64,000 nucleotides of DNA, taken from positions 21,631,352-21,695,351 of the forward strand of contig NC_080720.1 in the NCBI RefSeq assembly GCF_019097595.1. The letters run 5' to 3'. The notes under the pieces were generated by a model. That model ran no database searches. It was not told the origin of the DNA and saw only the letters and a list, made by a program, of their open reading frames with translations. Source of the stretch: Hemibagrus wyckioides. Lineage: Eukaryota; Chordata; Actinopteri; Siluriformes; Bagridae. Every line of letters starts with the position of its first letter. Position 1 is the stretch's first letter. Positions 12,701-25,000 of the stretch are shown here, in pieces. Both the position numbers and the translations under genes were made by a program.

Positions 12701-15700
12701 TTTTTAATGACACCCATCACTGATACATCACTAACCAGCCTGACGCCCGAGTGTCTGCCAGGGAACAATATCTTTACTCCCTCAAGCTTTACAGCCACTC
12801 AGGCTTAAAAGCAGAGGTAGCGGTAGGAAGGGAGGATGGGGGCCTAATCTCATGGCATGCTGGTGTCTACTGCATGGGCTGTATGGAGAGGATTCAGGAG
12901 CTTCAGTCTACTTTTCAGAAAGAAGAGTTCACCAAACGCCTAGTGCCAAAAAGTGGTTTCAGTTTTAATATGATGGCTATGAGACCACCTTGAATACTTA
13001 AGCACAATGGCTAAAAACACAAGCAAACAATTAAAGGTATGTTTAGTTCTTGTGCTTGCCATATTTCTAAAATCACTTGTTAAATGCCACTTCTGCAAAA
13101 CCAGGCAGTTTGGAGGAGTTGCAAGAAAAATACAGTGCCTGGACTTCACCAACTATCATTAACACAGCAACCGGTACTGTGTGTTGTGAACTTTATGGTC
13201 ATGCACACTAACAGAAAGTTAGTCAAAAAGAAAGTTGGACAAAAGTGACTAAGTACAAGGCAAAGCACCTGAAAGGTGCAATGAAAAATGGCAGGGATTT
13301 GTTTACGCTTTAGTGCTTTTTTTTTTTGTTGCTGGTGGTCCATGAACTCTAAAAACTGATGACATCATAACGTCCATCTACCTGGACACCAGGATATTTC
13401 ACCCCAAAATCTGGTCTCCCTTGCCAGGAGGTGCAGACTCCGCCATAGACCAAACCAGAGTACAAAAGCAATATTTTCTAACGTTCATCTCACTTTCTGG
13501 ATTTAAAGCCTGTGTGGTCTGAAGTTAAAGTCCACATGGACTAACATGAGAATGTGAGAAAGCGTAAAATATGCTGCGTGGAGGAGTTTACAGAGTCCCT
13601 CCATTTTAATTAGACATTACAGGTGGAGACTGTTCTTTACAAAATATGAACCGTAAAAGTGCCAATATTTTAAGTGGGTGTGCCAGAAAAACATTGATTT
13701 ATTTAGAAAAAATATTGTGTTTGGAAAAAGAACAAAAATTTAAACATGATAAACATGTGCAGGTATTTTGTAGCTCAAAAATTCATGTCTCCTCGCCAGG
13801 TTATTCTGTTTTGCTCATTTTCAGTGAAAGGGCCAATATCATGCCTGTCTGAGTCTTTTCACCTCAAACATAAGCAAAAAGCAAACCGTGTATAAGCTCA
13901 AGACAGCTGAAAGCATGCTTTTAACACGTCCCTATATGCGGCTATTTTAGGGTCATATTTCTAGTTTGTGGAGAGCCATTTCTTAAGAATTTGCACACCG
14001 TGTCACAGCTGCAGTTAACTGGAAAAGTAAAGGTCATTCTTGAAAGACAAACACGGTAGACAGAGTAAAAAAGAGTCCAGCGCTGAACTTTCACACCACA
14101 TAACTAAAAGCGTACAGCGCTTTGTGTTCTAACAATGTGACCTGGGACAATTGGAGGGACAAAAGCAAACAAACTGGTTTGGCGTCAACCTACACACTTG
14201 TCCACTTTACTGGTGTGATGTTTACTGATTATGCAACCCGGCAGCTACTACTTCCAAAAGAGTCCAGCTTAACAGAGGAGATATTTGTTGCGATCTCCAT
14301 GAAGAATCAGAGCATGAACATAAAATATAAACGTAATAGAAAAGTACCTCAATAATCATTATGCCATAATAAATATAAGCTTTACAAAAGTCTTTTTTTA
14401 AGCCTGATTATGCTTTCTTAATGTATCACTGCATGCAGTCAGAAGTAATTTAAGCTATCAATGACTATTCTTATAGTATACAATTCAAGAATACTGAAAT
14501 ACTGGGATTTCTGGCCTTTCAGTGTGACCTAGCTCAACCTGAAGTAATAATCAAGTGCACTTGACCACCACATGAGCAAAATCAAGCATAAATATTAACT
14601 AGCACTAAGAATGAAGTGTCAGCCTCTCTGGTAGAAATTTACATATAAACAATACCCTTAAAACAAGCTGAGAAGCAAATCACAATCACAAGAGTGACAG
14701 TAAAGCAATGCTCACGAAACAAAACATTTCAAGGTACTGAGGGTCAAATCTATTCAAGGAATCCATTTCCTTAAACTCCAAATCAGTTCTTACATCAAAC
14801 TCAAAATGGTGTGCCAATTCACATACTGCTCAAAAGAGAGTACTTTAGTCTCCACAAGTAAACTTTTCATTGGCTGTTTAATATTTTGTGCAGGTGAGCT
14901 CTTTAAAGATTAGAACATCGGCCCATTCACCCTTAACACACAAGTGATGACAGTCATCTGATGACTCAAACCACAGATATTTTCCCAACACACCCAATTC
15001 ATGGATATTTAAAGACCTGCAGCTACACTGCCACTAGGGGTGAGACAATATACCGGTATGGTGGTATACTGTAATAGGTTCATTCAAGTTTCTTTTGTTA
15101 CAGATATAGAGAACATGAAACAAAAAAAAAACAAAAAACAAACAAACAAAAAAAAATCAGAAAAAGAAAAAACAGACCCACACTATATTGCCAAAAGTTT
15201 TGGGACACCCCTCCAAATCATTGAATTCAGGTGTTGTTTTTCAGGGGTTTGGCTTGACCCCTTTAGTTCCAGTGAAAGGAACTCTTAATGCTTCAGCATA
15301 CCAATACATTTTGGACAATTTCATGCTCCCAACTTTGTGGGAACAGTTTGGGGATGACCCCTTCCTGTTCCAACATGACTGTACACCAGTGCACAAAGCA
15401 AGATCCATAAAGACATGGATGAGAGAGTTTGGTGTGGAGGAACTTGACTGGCCTGCACAGAGTCCTGACCTCTGATAGAACACCTCTGAGATGAATTAGA
15501 GCAGAGACTGTGAGCCGGGCCAAGGAGTTAGCCTGCCCTTTGCAGCTATAACAGCTTCACCTCTTCTAGGAAGGCTTTCCACAAGGTTTAGGAGTGTGTT
15601 TACGGGAATTTTTGACCATTCCTCTAGAAGCATGTTTGTGAGTTCATGTACTGATGTTGGACGAGAAGGCCTGGCTCACAGTCTCTGCCCTAATTCATAC

Positions 15701-18700
15701 CAAAGGTGTTCTGTCAGGTTGAGGTCAGGACTCTGAAGTTCCTCCACACCAAACTCGCTCATCCATGTCTTTATGGACCTTGCTTTGTGTGCTGGTGTGT
15801 GGTCATGTTGGAACAGGAAGGGCTCATCCCCAAACAAAATTGGGAGCATGAAATTGTCCAAAATGTCTTCGTATGCTGAAGCATTAAGAGTTCCTTTCAC
15901 TGAAACTAAGGGACCAAGCCCAACCCCTGAATTCAATGATTTAGAGGGATGTCCCAAAACATACATAAGAATCCTCTTCAAAAAGTAAATTATAAGAACA
16001 AAACAAAACATGACAATGTAAACAGTGAGATCAACAAAAAAAACGTGCAAATTGTAAACACAGATACAACTACAATGAACTTTTTTTTTTTTTAACCATT
16101 TTATATTCTTCATAGTAAGGATAAGGATGAAGATCTGGGCTTTACCTTGTGTAGTCCCCTTTAGCCTCCTGAAAAACACAAACACACCAGAATTAGTGAA
16201 CACTGCATATTGACTTTTGGCTGAACAATAATACAATTTCTATATTGAACTGCACTTCATTAGGTGAGCAGTGCGCAAGCGCAGGATATCTAGCCAGTGC
16301 AAGCTCTGCTACACAATGTTTTTATTGTACTGTTATTATGTTATAATCCTGCTGAAAGCCACTCTATCCTTATATTTAATGGCATTTATATACTCGGGTC
16401 GTGGAAAAGCTGGATGATGACAATAAACAATATTAGGTGGATTAGTGATAAAAACACATGATGCATCCCACTTATCTTCACAGACTAAGAAGCTTAACTC
16501 TCCCACTCGTGCAAAAGCTTCACGCGAGCACAAATAAGCTTGTTTTCGAAATTCTCCATGGAGTAAACGAGCAACAAATATACGACACAACACGTACGTA
16601 CAATGCAATATTTATACGCAAACACGAAACCCTTACAAACAGAAATCTTCAGCTTTACAGTGTAGCAGCGCTGAACGCGGCTTTCAATGAGTTTAGATTC
16701 AAACTGAAGAAGCTACGCAACGTGTTTGTGTGAACAGTCTGTCAAACAAGGCAACGTTAACCAGCGCACTTACCTGCAACACGAACGCAGCTAACTTAAA
16801 AACATCTTCACTCTCCAATTCAATAGCGCCCTGTAATAAAATACAAACAGAAATAATGTAAATAAAAAAATGTTTAGTTTAGCCGACTGGCGGCTCCGAT
16901 AGTTTTAAACTATTTCAGTCCCACCCGTCCCCTCGCAGGTTTCCACGAGGGAGAAACCATTCACCACAAAAACTGGAGCCATTCATTTCCCTTTGTTATA
17001 AACATTTAACGATATGCCCGTCATTTAAAAAAAAAAGTTCTTATCGCACAATGATAAACACATGACCACAATTATACAGCATATTAAAATGAAAACGCGT
17101 ACAATTCTTTAATACAGATAGTAAAACCTCAGTGTAATCGGAGCCCCTGCACTGAATTGGTACAGTCTGCTAACAGGTTCAGCAAACCGCGTCAAGTAGC
17201 ATCAAGAAAAAAGAAAGATAAAATTCCTTCAAAGCAGAAGACATCAACATCGATAACAGCTTTACTCGAGTATTGTCAGAAAGTGATAAAATAGGATGAT
17301 CTGGGACCATTATTATTATTATTATTATTATTTTGAATTCAAAAGGTTTCTGTCATGAATCCAGCATTTAAGAACACTTGAGGTCTTTTCACCCCCCCCC
17401 CCACCACCCGTATAGTCACTTCTATGGAGATAAGATATTCACAAGATACATGACCAAACATTTAGTGTTGTTTTCCATGTTTTAACACCGCATTTAGGTT
17501 CATGTGTTTTGTTCAAAGATAAGAGCCTGAGTGTCTTAACTTTGACTACTAGAGATACAAAGTAAAAGCCACCTATCACTGTAGCGTGATAAAACCAGTT
17601 AGGTGAGAAGGAGCGTCGCCTAGTAAAATAAATGTCTGTTTGAAATATATATCTTTTTTGATGTGATAACTTGGACATTGGTAGCTTGAGTGGTTAAGGC
17701 TCTGGGATGCTGATCAGGGTTCAAGCCCCTGCACTGCCAAGTGCTGGGCCCTTGAGTAAGGCCCCCAACCCGCCCTACATCATGGCTGAGCCTTCTCTCT
17801 GACCCCAAGGATGGGATATGTGAAGAAAGAATTTCCCTGTGCAGTAATGTATATGTGACAAATAAAGGCAACTTGAAGAATTCTCCCAGTGTTGCAGAAA
17901 CATGAAGGAAAACATCATTTAATCAATCTAATGTGTATTTTATTACATGTTTATGTACTTGAATTTTATTCCAATAAAGAACCGGTTTACATCTTATAGA
18001 TTATCATTGGTCATACCTTACTCATAGTCTTGGAAACCTGGTATCTTGCCCTGCGCACCATGATGTCATGTGAGTTGACTGTGTCAATACTAAGGCTTAG
18101 TATTAGCAATGTTTACTTGATCTCATAACACCAAAGAATAAACACACAAATGCGTAGATGTCCCACGTTACCCAATGCACGTGTAATACAAGCTGGTTGC
18201 AGTCAAATTGCATCACTATCGGATCTGACAAGTGAGCTGACATTACAATAGAAAAGAAAAACTGAAGACAAGGTAAATACACTCGCTTACTGAGCACTTT
18301 ATTAGGAACACCTGTACCTGCATTTCAGTATTTCAGTAACTGATGATCTCCTAGGATTTTCACACACAACAGTCTCTATAAGTTACGCAGAACTGTGCAA
18401 TAAAGAAACATGTCAAGTGAGCAGCAGTTCTGCGAATGGAAATGCCTAGATGAGACAAGTCAATGAAGATTGGCTAGACTGGTTCGAGCTGACAGAAAGG
18501 CTACAGTAACCACTTTGTACAATTGGTGAGCAGAAAAGCATCCTGGAATGTGTAAGACGTCAAGACGTGGGGGTTGGGCTACAACACTTCTATTTCTGTC
18601 AGCCAAGAACAGAAAGCTAAGATTGCAAAGGACACAGGTTCATTAAAAGTGGACAATTAAAGACTGAAAAAACATAGCCTGGTCTGAAGAATCTTGATTT

Positions 18701-21700
18701 CTACTGAGCCACAGATATTAGTGTCAGAATCTGGTGCCAACGGCAGGAATCCATGGACCCAACATGTCTTGTGTCAACAGTCCAGGCTGGTTTTGGTGGT
18801 GTAATGGTATGGAGAATCTTTTCTTGGCAGACTTTGGGTTTGTTAATGCCAATCAATTATCGCTTGAATTCCACAGTCTATTTGAGCATTGTTGCTTATC
18901 ATGTGCATCCTTCATGGTCACAATCTTCCCAAAATTCATCTCAATCTGGTTTCATGAACATGACAATGAGTTCAGTGTTCTTCAGTGATCTTCCCAGTCA
19001 CCAGGTCTGGATCCAGTAGAATGGGAGATTCATAGCATGAAAATGCACCTGAAGAATCTGCAGGAATTGCTAGATGCAATCATATAAACATGGAGTAGAA
19101 TCTCACAGGAATGTTCCTAACATCTTTGTTATGTTATCTTCATGCCATGTTTTGAGAGTAAATAAAGCCCCTACTCTGAATTAAGGTAGAATTCCTAATA
19201 AATTGCTTTATGACTGTATATTGGAAAGTGTACTAAATTAGAACACATAATATAAGGCAGAAATGAAGATATTAAGCAAATAATAAGCAAATTAGCTAGC
19301 AATATTTCAAATTTGGTATGATTATTGAAATGCGTTGCAAATTTGGTTAACATGGCTACATGTTACATTTTGTGCATATATGTGTGTGTGAGATAGATGG
19401 ACGGAATGTCTAGCCAGTTCTCCTCACAGTTATTGGCAATGCACTGCTGCACTCCCCCTTTTTAATTAACACACTTTTGGCCTGTGTCTGTTGGACTATG
19501 TGTGTGGTACAAGCTTCAGATTACTGACGACCTTTTATTCATTTTTATTCCCTGCCTCTGCTCCCACTGTTATTACAGTGGCACACTAAAAAATCCATGC
19601 AGTCAAGTGATATTTTTGGAGGATTACAGAATCAGTTGATACTTTGTACTAGAGTTGAATGCTGGCATTGTTTAACCAGTGGCGATGTAGCATTGGGCAC
19701 TAAAACTAAAAGCTGAATGAAGATTAACATTTCAGAGGGTCTTAGAGCAAATCAGAAATGCTTTCCTTACTGGCAAACTAACCTACGGTTGGTTTGTTTA
19801 GTAACAGAAGAATTATTTTGATGCTGAAAATGTTCTATCATAGATGGCATACTGGGATCATGTTACCTGTTGCTCCCATACCTGTTGTTCTATGCTTGCA
19901 TGTATTCCTTTCTTCGTATTCCTGTTACTGAGTTTTGCTTTCATTATTAAAAGCTGGTTCTTTCAGTGTTAAGACTTCCATATATAGTTTGACTAACTAC
20001 ATCCAACCCTCATGTTTAATTGCTCTGTGTGTTTGTTTAGTCTTTCTTTTTAGCATACTCTTCCTCCTTGGTAGAAATTCATCCTTTTTCTCATCCTTGG
20101 ATCACTGTAGATTTGTTCAACAGCTCTGAATTTGTGCTGCATTCTGCCTTACTTGTAAAACATTTTGGATATCTGCCTAATAAATAATCTTTCTAATATA
20201 AATTAGCATAAAGAAACTGAAATAATAAAAAAAATACAATGACTGTTTTTTATTAGGTATTTCAGTATAGTGAAGTACTTTATGCTGCTGTAATACTTAA
20301 GCACGAAGCACTTACATTGTAGACAGAAGACTTTGCATTCCAGTAAAACAGCTTCACGGTGGAGGGATCTTTCAATAATCCGACAGTCTCAATATAAAAT
20401 CTGTTAAAAAACACATGGCAATTTCATTTGTGCAGTTGTTTACATACAGTCCACAAGACACAATGATAGCTGAGTTTACATACACTTGACTCTTAATACT
20501 GTGTGTTGTTACTGAATGATCAACAGCCAATTTTATGTTATTTTTTCATGAGTCCTTGTTTGTCCTGAGCAGTTAAACCTCCCACTGTTCTACAGAAAAA
20601 TTCTCCAGGTCCTGCACATTCTTTGCTTTTCCAGGTTTTTCTGCATATTTGAACTCTTTCTAACAGCAGCTATATGACACTGAGATCTATTTTTTCACAT
20701 TATGGATGACTGATGGATTCATATTCAACGATTACAAAAGATGAAATATTCACTGATGCTCAAAAAGGCAACAACTTTTATAAGTTGTTAATCTGTTTAA
20801 CGATCTTATTTTTTTAATACTGCCCTTCTGCCCTTTTTTTAATACTGCCCTACTGCCCTTAATACTGCCCTTCTGAAGCTACATATGATATTTAGATGCT
20901 TCCCAGAAGACAAAATAACACCATTTTATACTGATCATCCAGTTCAAAAGTTTACGCCCCTCTGGCTATTATTGAGTTGTGTTACCTTCTTGAGCATCAA
21001 TGAATGTTTGTACCTTAACCACTGTTGGAAAGGGGTCAGATATGCAGAATGATGCTTGAAAAGCAACGAAAGTGCAGAACCTGGAGGTTTTTCATGAAGA
21101 ACAACTGCTCAGGACAAATGTGGGATTCATGAAAAACTATGAAAGACAGTCACTGATCAACCACGTAACAATACACAGTATTAAAAATGAAGTGTTTGTA
21201 AATTTTTGAACTGCTTTATGTAAATTCAGATACTATTGTGGACAATATGGAAACATATGTTATGTGGAATAGCTTATTCACGGCCACAACTGAACAAAAA
21301 ATGAAATGCTATTTTTCATCCCTCTTATTTTAAACACATTTTTAAAATTTAGGTGTATGTAAACATGTGAACTATAAATTCTCCTTAAACATAAACATTA
21401 CATAGATCAGAGATGAATATAATACTCAATAATGAACAAAGTATTCATTATGGTACATGCATTAGGAACCACTTCCAACGGTCCCACTTTTTCGGTATGT
21501 TGCACAACATCGCCCTCTAGTAGACGGTATCATGTCCTACGCATGTCTGTGTTTACATTTAAACAAGTTTTAATGTCTGCACTCACCTAACATGAAATTT
21601 GAGCTCGAGTGGTCCAGTCTTTTTGGAAAAGTTGTGCTCCAGTACTCTCCGGTTCAGCTGCAGCCAGCTCGTCTGACCACTAACAAAGAAATGATTTATT

Positions 21701-21895
21701 CACTATACATCACACACAATCTGTAGCAGTAAATCATCACAGTGTTTAGCTTTGCTCTGTGCTCTAACTGACTACAGGAACATTCTCACACACTTAGGCT
21801 GGTTATTCATTCATCTTTTATGACTGGAATAATCTGTCATGTTGTTGCCCTTCCTTTTTATTCATATATTACAATTACAGTCAGAGGAGTTCACT

Positions 21896-21989
<94 letters not shown>

Positions 21990-22015
21990 AGTATGTAAGA
22001 AGGACAAACAAATTC

Positions 22016-22046
<31 letters not shown>

Positions 22047-25000
22047 CTACTTATATCAAGTCAGTTAACCTGCCACGTAACATATCCACATAACAGCTGT
22101 TTCATGCACTTACTTTGTGTCGGTGTATGAAATTCCAAAATACTCCTTCTCCTTCAGGCTAAAATGGGATGAGACCATGTCCAAGAGATCTCTAGACAGC
22201 AGTTTGGGCTGTGAAAAAAAATAAAAACAGGTTGATACTATTTTCCATTCCACTGTGTTACAAACTGATTTTTTTTAGCAGTCTGCTTATGAAAGTTAGT
22301 AATATAGCAGAAACACTGATGAATAACTTGTAAAACTTCGGGAAAAAAGTCACCTCACCTGAACCAGCAGTTCTAGCGGTCTGTCATCCAGCAGAAGCAC
22401 CTGACACTGCCGACCCTCCGTCATCTGAGAAAAAAAGGAACAGTTGGTGTTTTGACTAATATATCAAGGTATGATGCCATTTACTGATGATGGTAGCTGA
22501 TGCAGTGTTTATCTCTGTACACTTTCATGCGATCTTTACCAACCTGAGACAGTAGCTCCTATAGCCAGAAAACAACTACAATTAATCTAATAATCTGAAG
22601 ATGCTTTGAGGGCAACTTTAAATGGATATTAATAGTCTGGATACATAATGAAGAAGATCAAGCCCATTTTTAATGCTATCCTTTATATTTAAACAAGGAC
22701 AGTGTGCCACAATGTTGGCAAGACCATGACAGAGCATACAAGACAATACAGGACAAATATTGACAGCATATGAGAGGAATAATTCAAATAATAAACACAG
22801 TACTATGTGTGCAACTACTAACTAAAGTACTAAAGTACTACACAGAAGAAAATCAGCACCAGAAAAACTAAAGGGTTTTCATGGTTAAAAGTCATTTCTG
22901 ATTGATGCTACCACCATCATTTTTGAGGTTTTGTTGTAAAGACCTTGTTGTAGGCTGATAATAATGGGTTGTAAATGGTTGGTACCCATCTAGGGTGATT
23001 CCCGGCCTTGTGCCGCAAGGCGCAGGGATAAAATCCAGGTTCCACGCAACCCTGCTCAGGGTAAGTGGTATAGAAAACGGATGGATGAATGGCACCCTAG
23101 AAAGGGAAAGAGAGATGCAACAGAAAAGTGTCCATCCTATCCTCTGGAGACCAAGAGTTTGAATTTTGAGAATGCCGAAGCCATACTTGGCCAAGGAAAC
23201 AAAATTGGCCATGCTGTCGGGCTATGAGGAATTGTATAATTACCTCTCTCCCCTGTCAATCATAGTACAGGAGCACCAGTTAAAAATATGCTTTTGGCTA
23301 GTTTCATGTGTCTCATGGAAGCACATGGCAGCCCTCACTCTTTCAGCTGGGTGAAATGGGAGAGCTGACTGGTGGGTGAGAAAATGAGAAATGAGTAAAA
23401 TCACTGAGAGGTGAAGTGAATAATATTATCTCAGTACAAGGGGTGGGATATATTGGGCAGTCAGTTCTCAAAGTTCTCAAATCTGTTGGAAGCAGGAAAA
23501 AATGGGTCAAAAAACAGCAGGCCTTGTAGGGTGTTCCTGGTATGCAGTGGTTTTTACCTACCAAAAGTGGTACAAGGAAGCACAACCAATGAACTGGCAA
23601 CAGGTTCATGAGGGCCCATGGCTCACTGATGTGCGTGGGTAGCAAAGGTTAGTCTGTTTGATCTAAAACTGATAGAGAATCTGTGGAATTTGCAGGACAA
23701 ACAAGGAGGAGCTACTTCACAACTTACAGGACAAGACTCTGCTGCTAACATCTTGTTGCTAGATACTATAGCACACCTTCAGACCTTCATAGATCTTGTT
23801 AGAGTCCTTGCCTTGATAGCTCAGAGCTGCTTTGGTGGCACAATGGGGACGATAATAGACAGGTGGTTTTACTGTTATGGCTGATCTGTACATACTTGAT
23901 GTATAGTACATGGTATTGTAACTCTTACATTGTATCACACACACACACACACACACACTCATTCACACCTAAGGGCAATTTATCAGAGCTGTTTTGTCTA
24001 CATGCATGTCTTTGGGTTGGAAAGTTCAGTGAGAGGAAACTTAAGACTGGGATCAAACCTAGGACCCAAGGGCCCATGCTTTGCAAATACCTTGCATTAC
24101 TCATTTTGAACAATATACAAATGTACAAAAAAAAGTGTGTGTTACAATTCTGCAAGTGAGAAACCATTTTAGAGGAGAATGTTTTCAGATATTTCCATCC
24201 AAATGGATTATATATTTAAAAGTGGATTGCCAAGAAGAAAAGAAAATGTGTTGTACCTTTTGATATGAGTTTAATTTGAAAAGAAGCAACAAGATAACAC
24301 CATTAAAACAGCTTCAGCCAAACCCACAATCATCAGTATGGCAAAGCACACATTTATTACACCACCTTTTAAGTAATACAGCCTTTTCCATATGGATATT
24401 TCATGATATCTAGTCATTTTTGGCATTTTCCCTTATTTTCATAATATGAATGGACACTCCTCTATAGAATTAGTCATTCATGCAAACACAGATAAGCTAT
24501 ATACAACCCACCCCTGTGAATACTTTGTAACATAAGACTATGTACAGGCATTACAGCTGCCTAGAAATGAAAGCTACAGCAAACATGCACCATTTCATTG
24601 AGTACCAAGAAACCTCCTCCCGCTGATGGAAAATTTGGACACCTACCCATACACACTCACGCATGCAATACACACCCAGTCCAACGCACACCCGCAATAA
24701 GAGCTGGAATAAATTACACTGTAAACATGTAAACTTTGTACACTTTGTCAGAACTTGCTCTCCTCTTTAAAAGATCACCACAGAAATGTTTTAATTATCC
24801 AATGTGCTGCTCTTTCTCTTACAAATTTTTTTCAGTGTATTGCAATGAAACACATTAAGACATAAGCTACTGTCTTTGACAGACCCAGATTGTCTATCTG
24901 TTTTAGATTCTCTTTCTTCATGTGGCTTTTAGCAAATTGTTTAATCATAACTAAGAAGATGGATAAATAAATTGTTCTGAGTTTTGTGGTTCAGTATATA

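Larger units (their letters stand above)
15181..15960. mobile_element. fold-back of two truncated Tc1-like elements (inverted)
   Basis: The left arm (+), 15181 to about 15516, begins with the family terminus cactatattgccaaaagttt and encodes a decayed transposase with [19 protein letters not shown] and [15 protein letters not shown] followed by TGA. The right arm (-), about 15517-15960, is a second copy in opposite orientation, with the same motifs on the minus strand and more of the element's 3' part (complement of 'aaccttgtggaaagcctt'). It lacks its outer terminus. The two copies are joined tail to tail, giving a hairpin of about 300-nt arms inside a frmd4b intron. Confidence 0.8.
16831..20315 (-). 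other. intron between exons 5 and 6 (3.5 kb)
   Basis: Contains a (TTA)n run at 17310-17333, a SINE (17678-17876), a Tc1-type relic (18288-19210) and otherwise AT-rich unrecognised sequence. Confidence 0.7.
21680..22113 (-). other. intron between exons 3 and 4, microsatellite-rich
   Basis: 434 nt holding a long (GATA)n block and a (TG)n block; the rest is unremarkable. Confidence 0.8.

Noticed and set aside
21894..21989. Regular spacing of identical units, considered as CRISPR-like array
   Set aside because: Units are 4 nt with no spacers; a plain microsatellite in a vertebrate genome.
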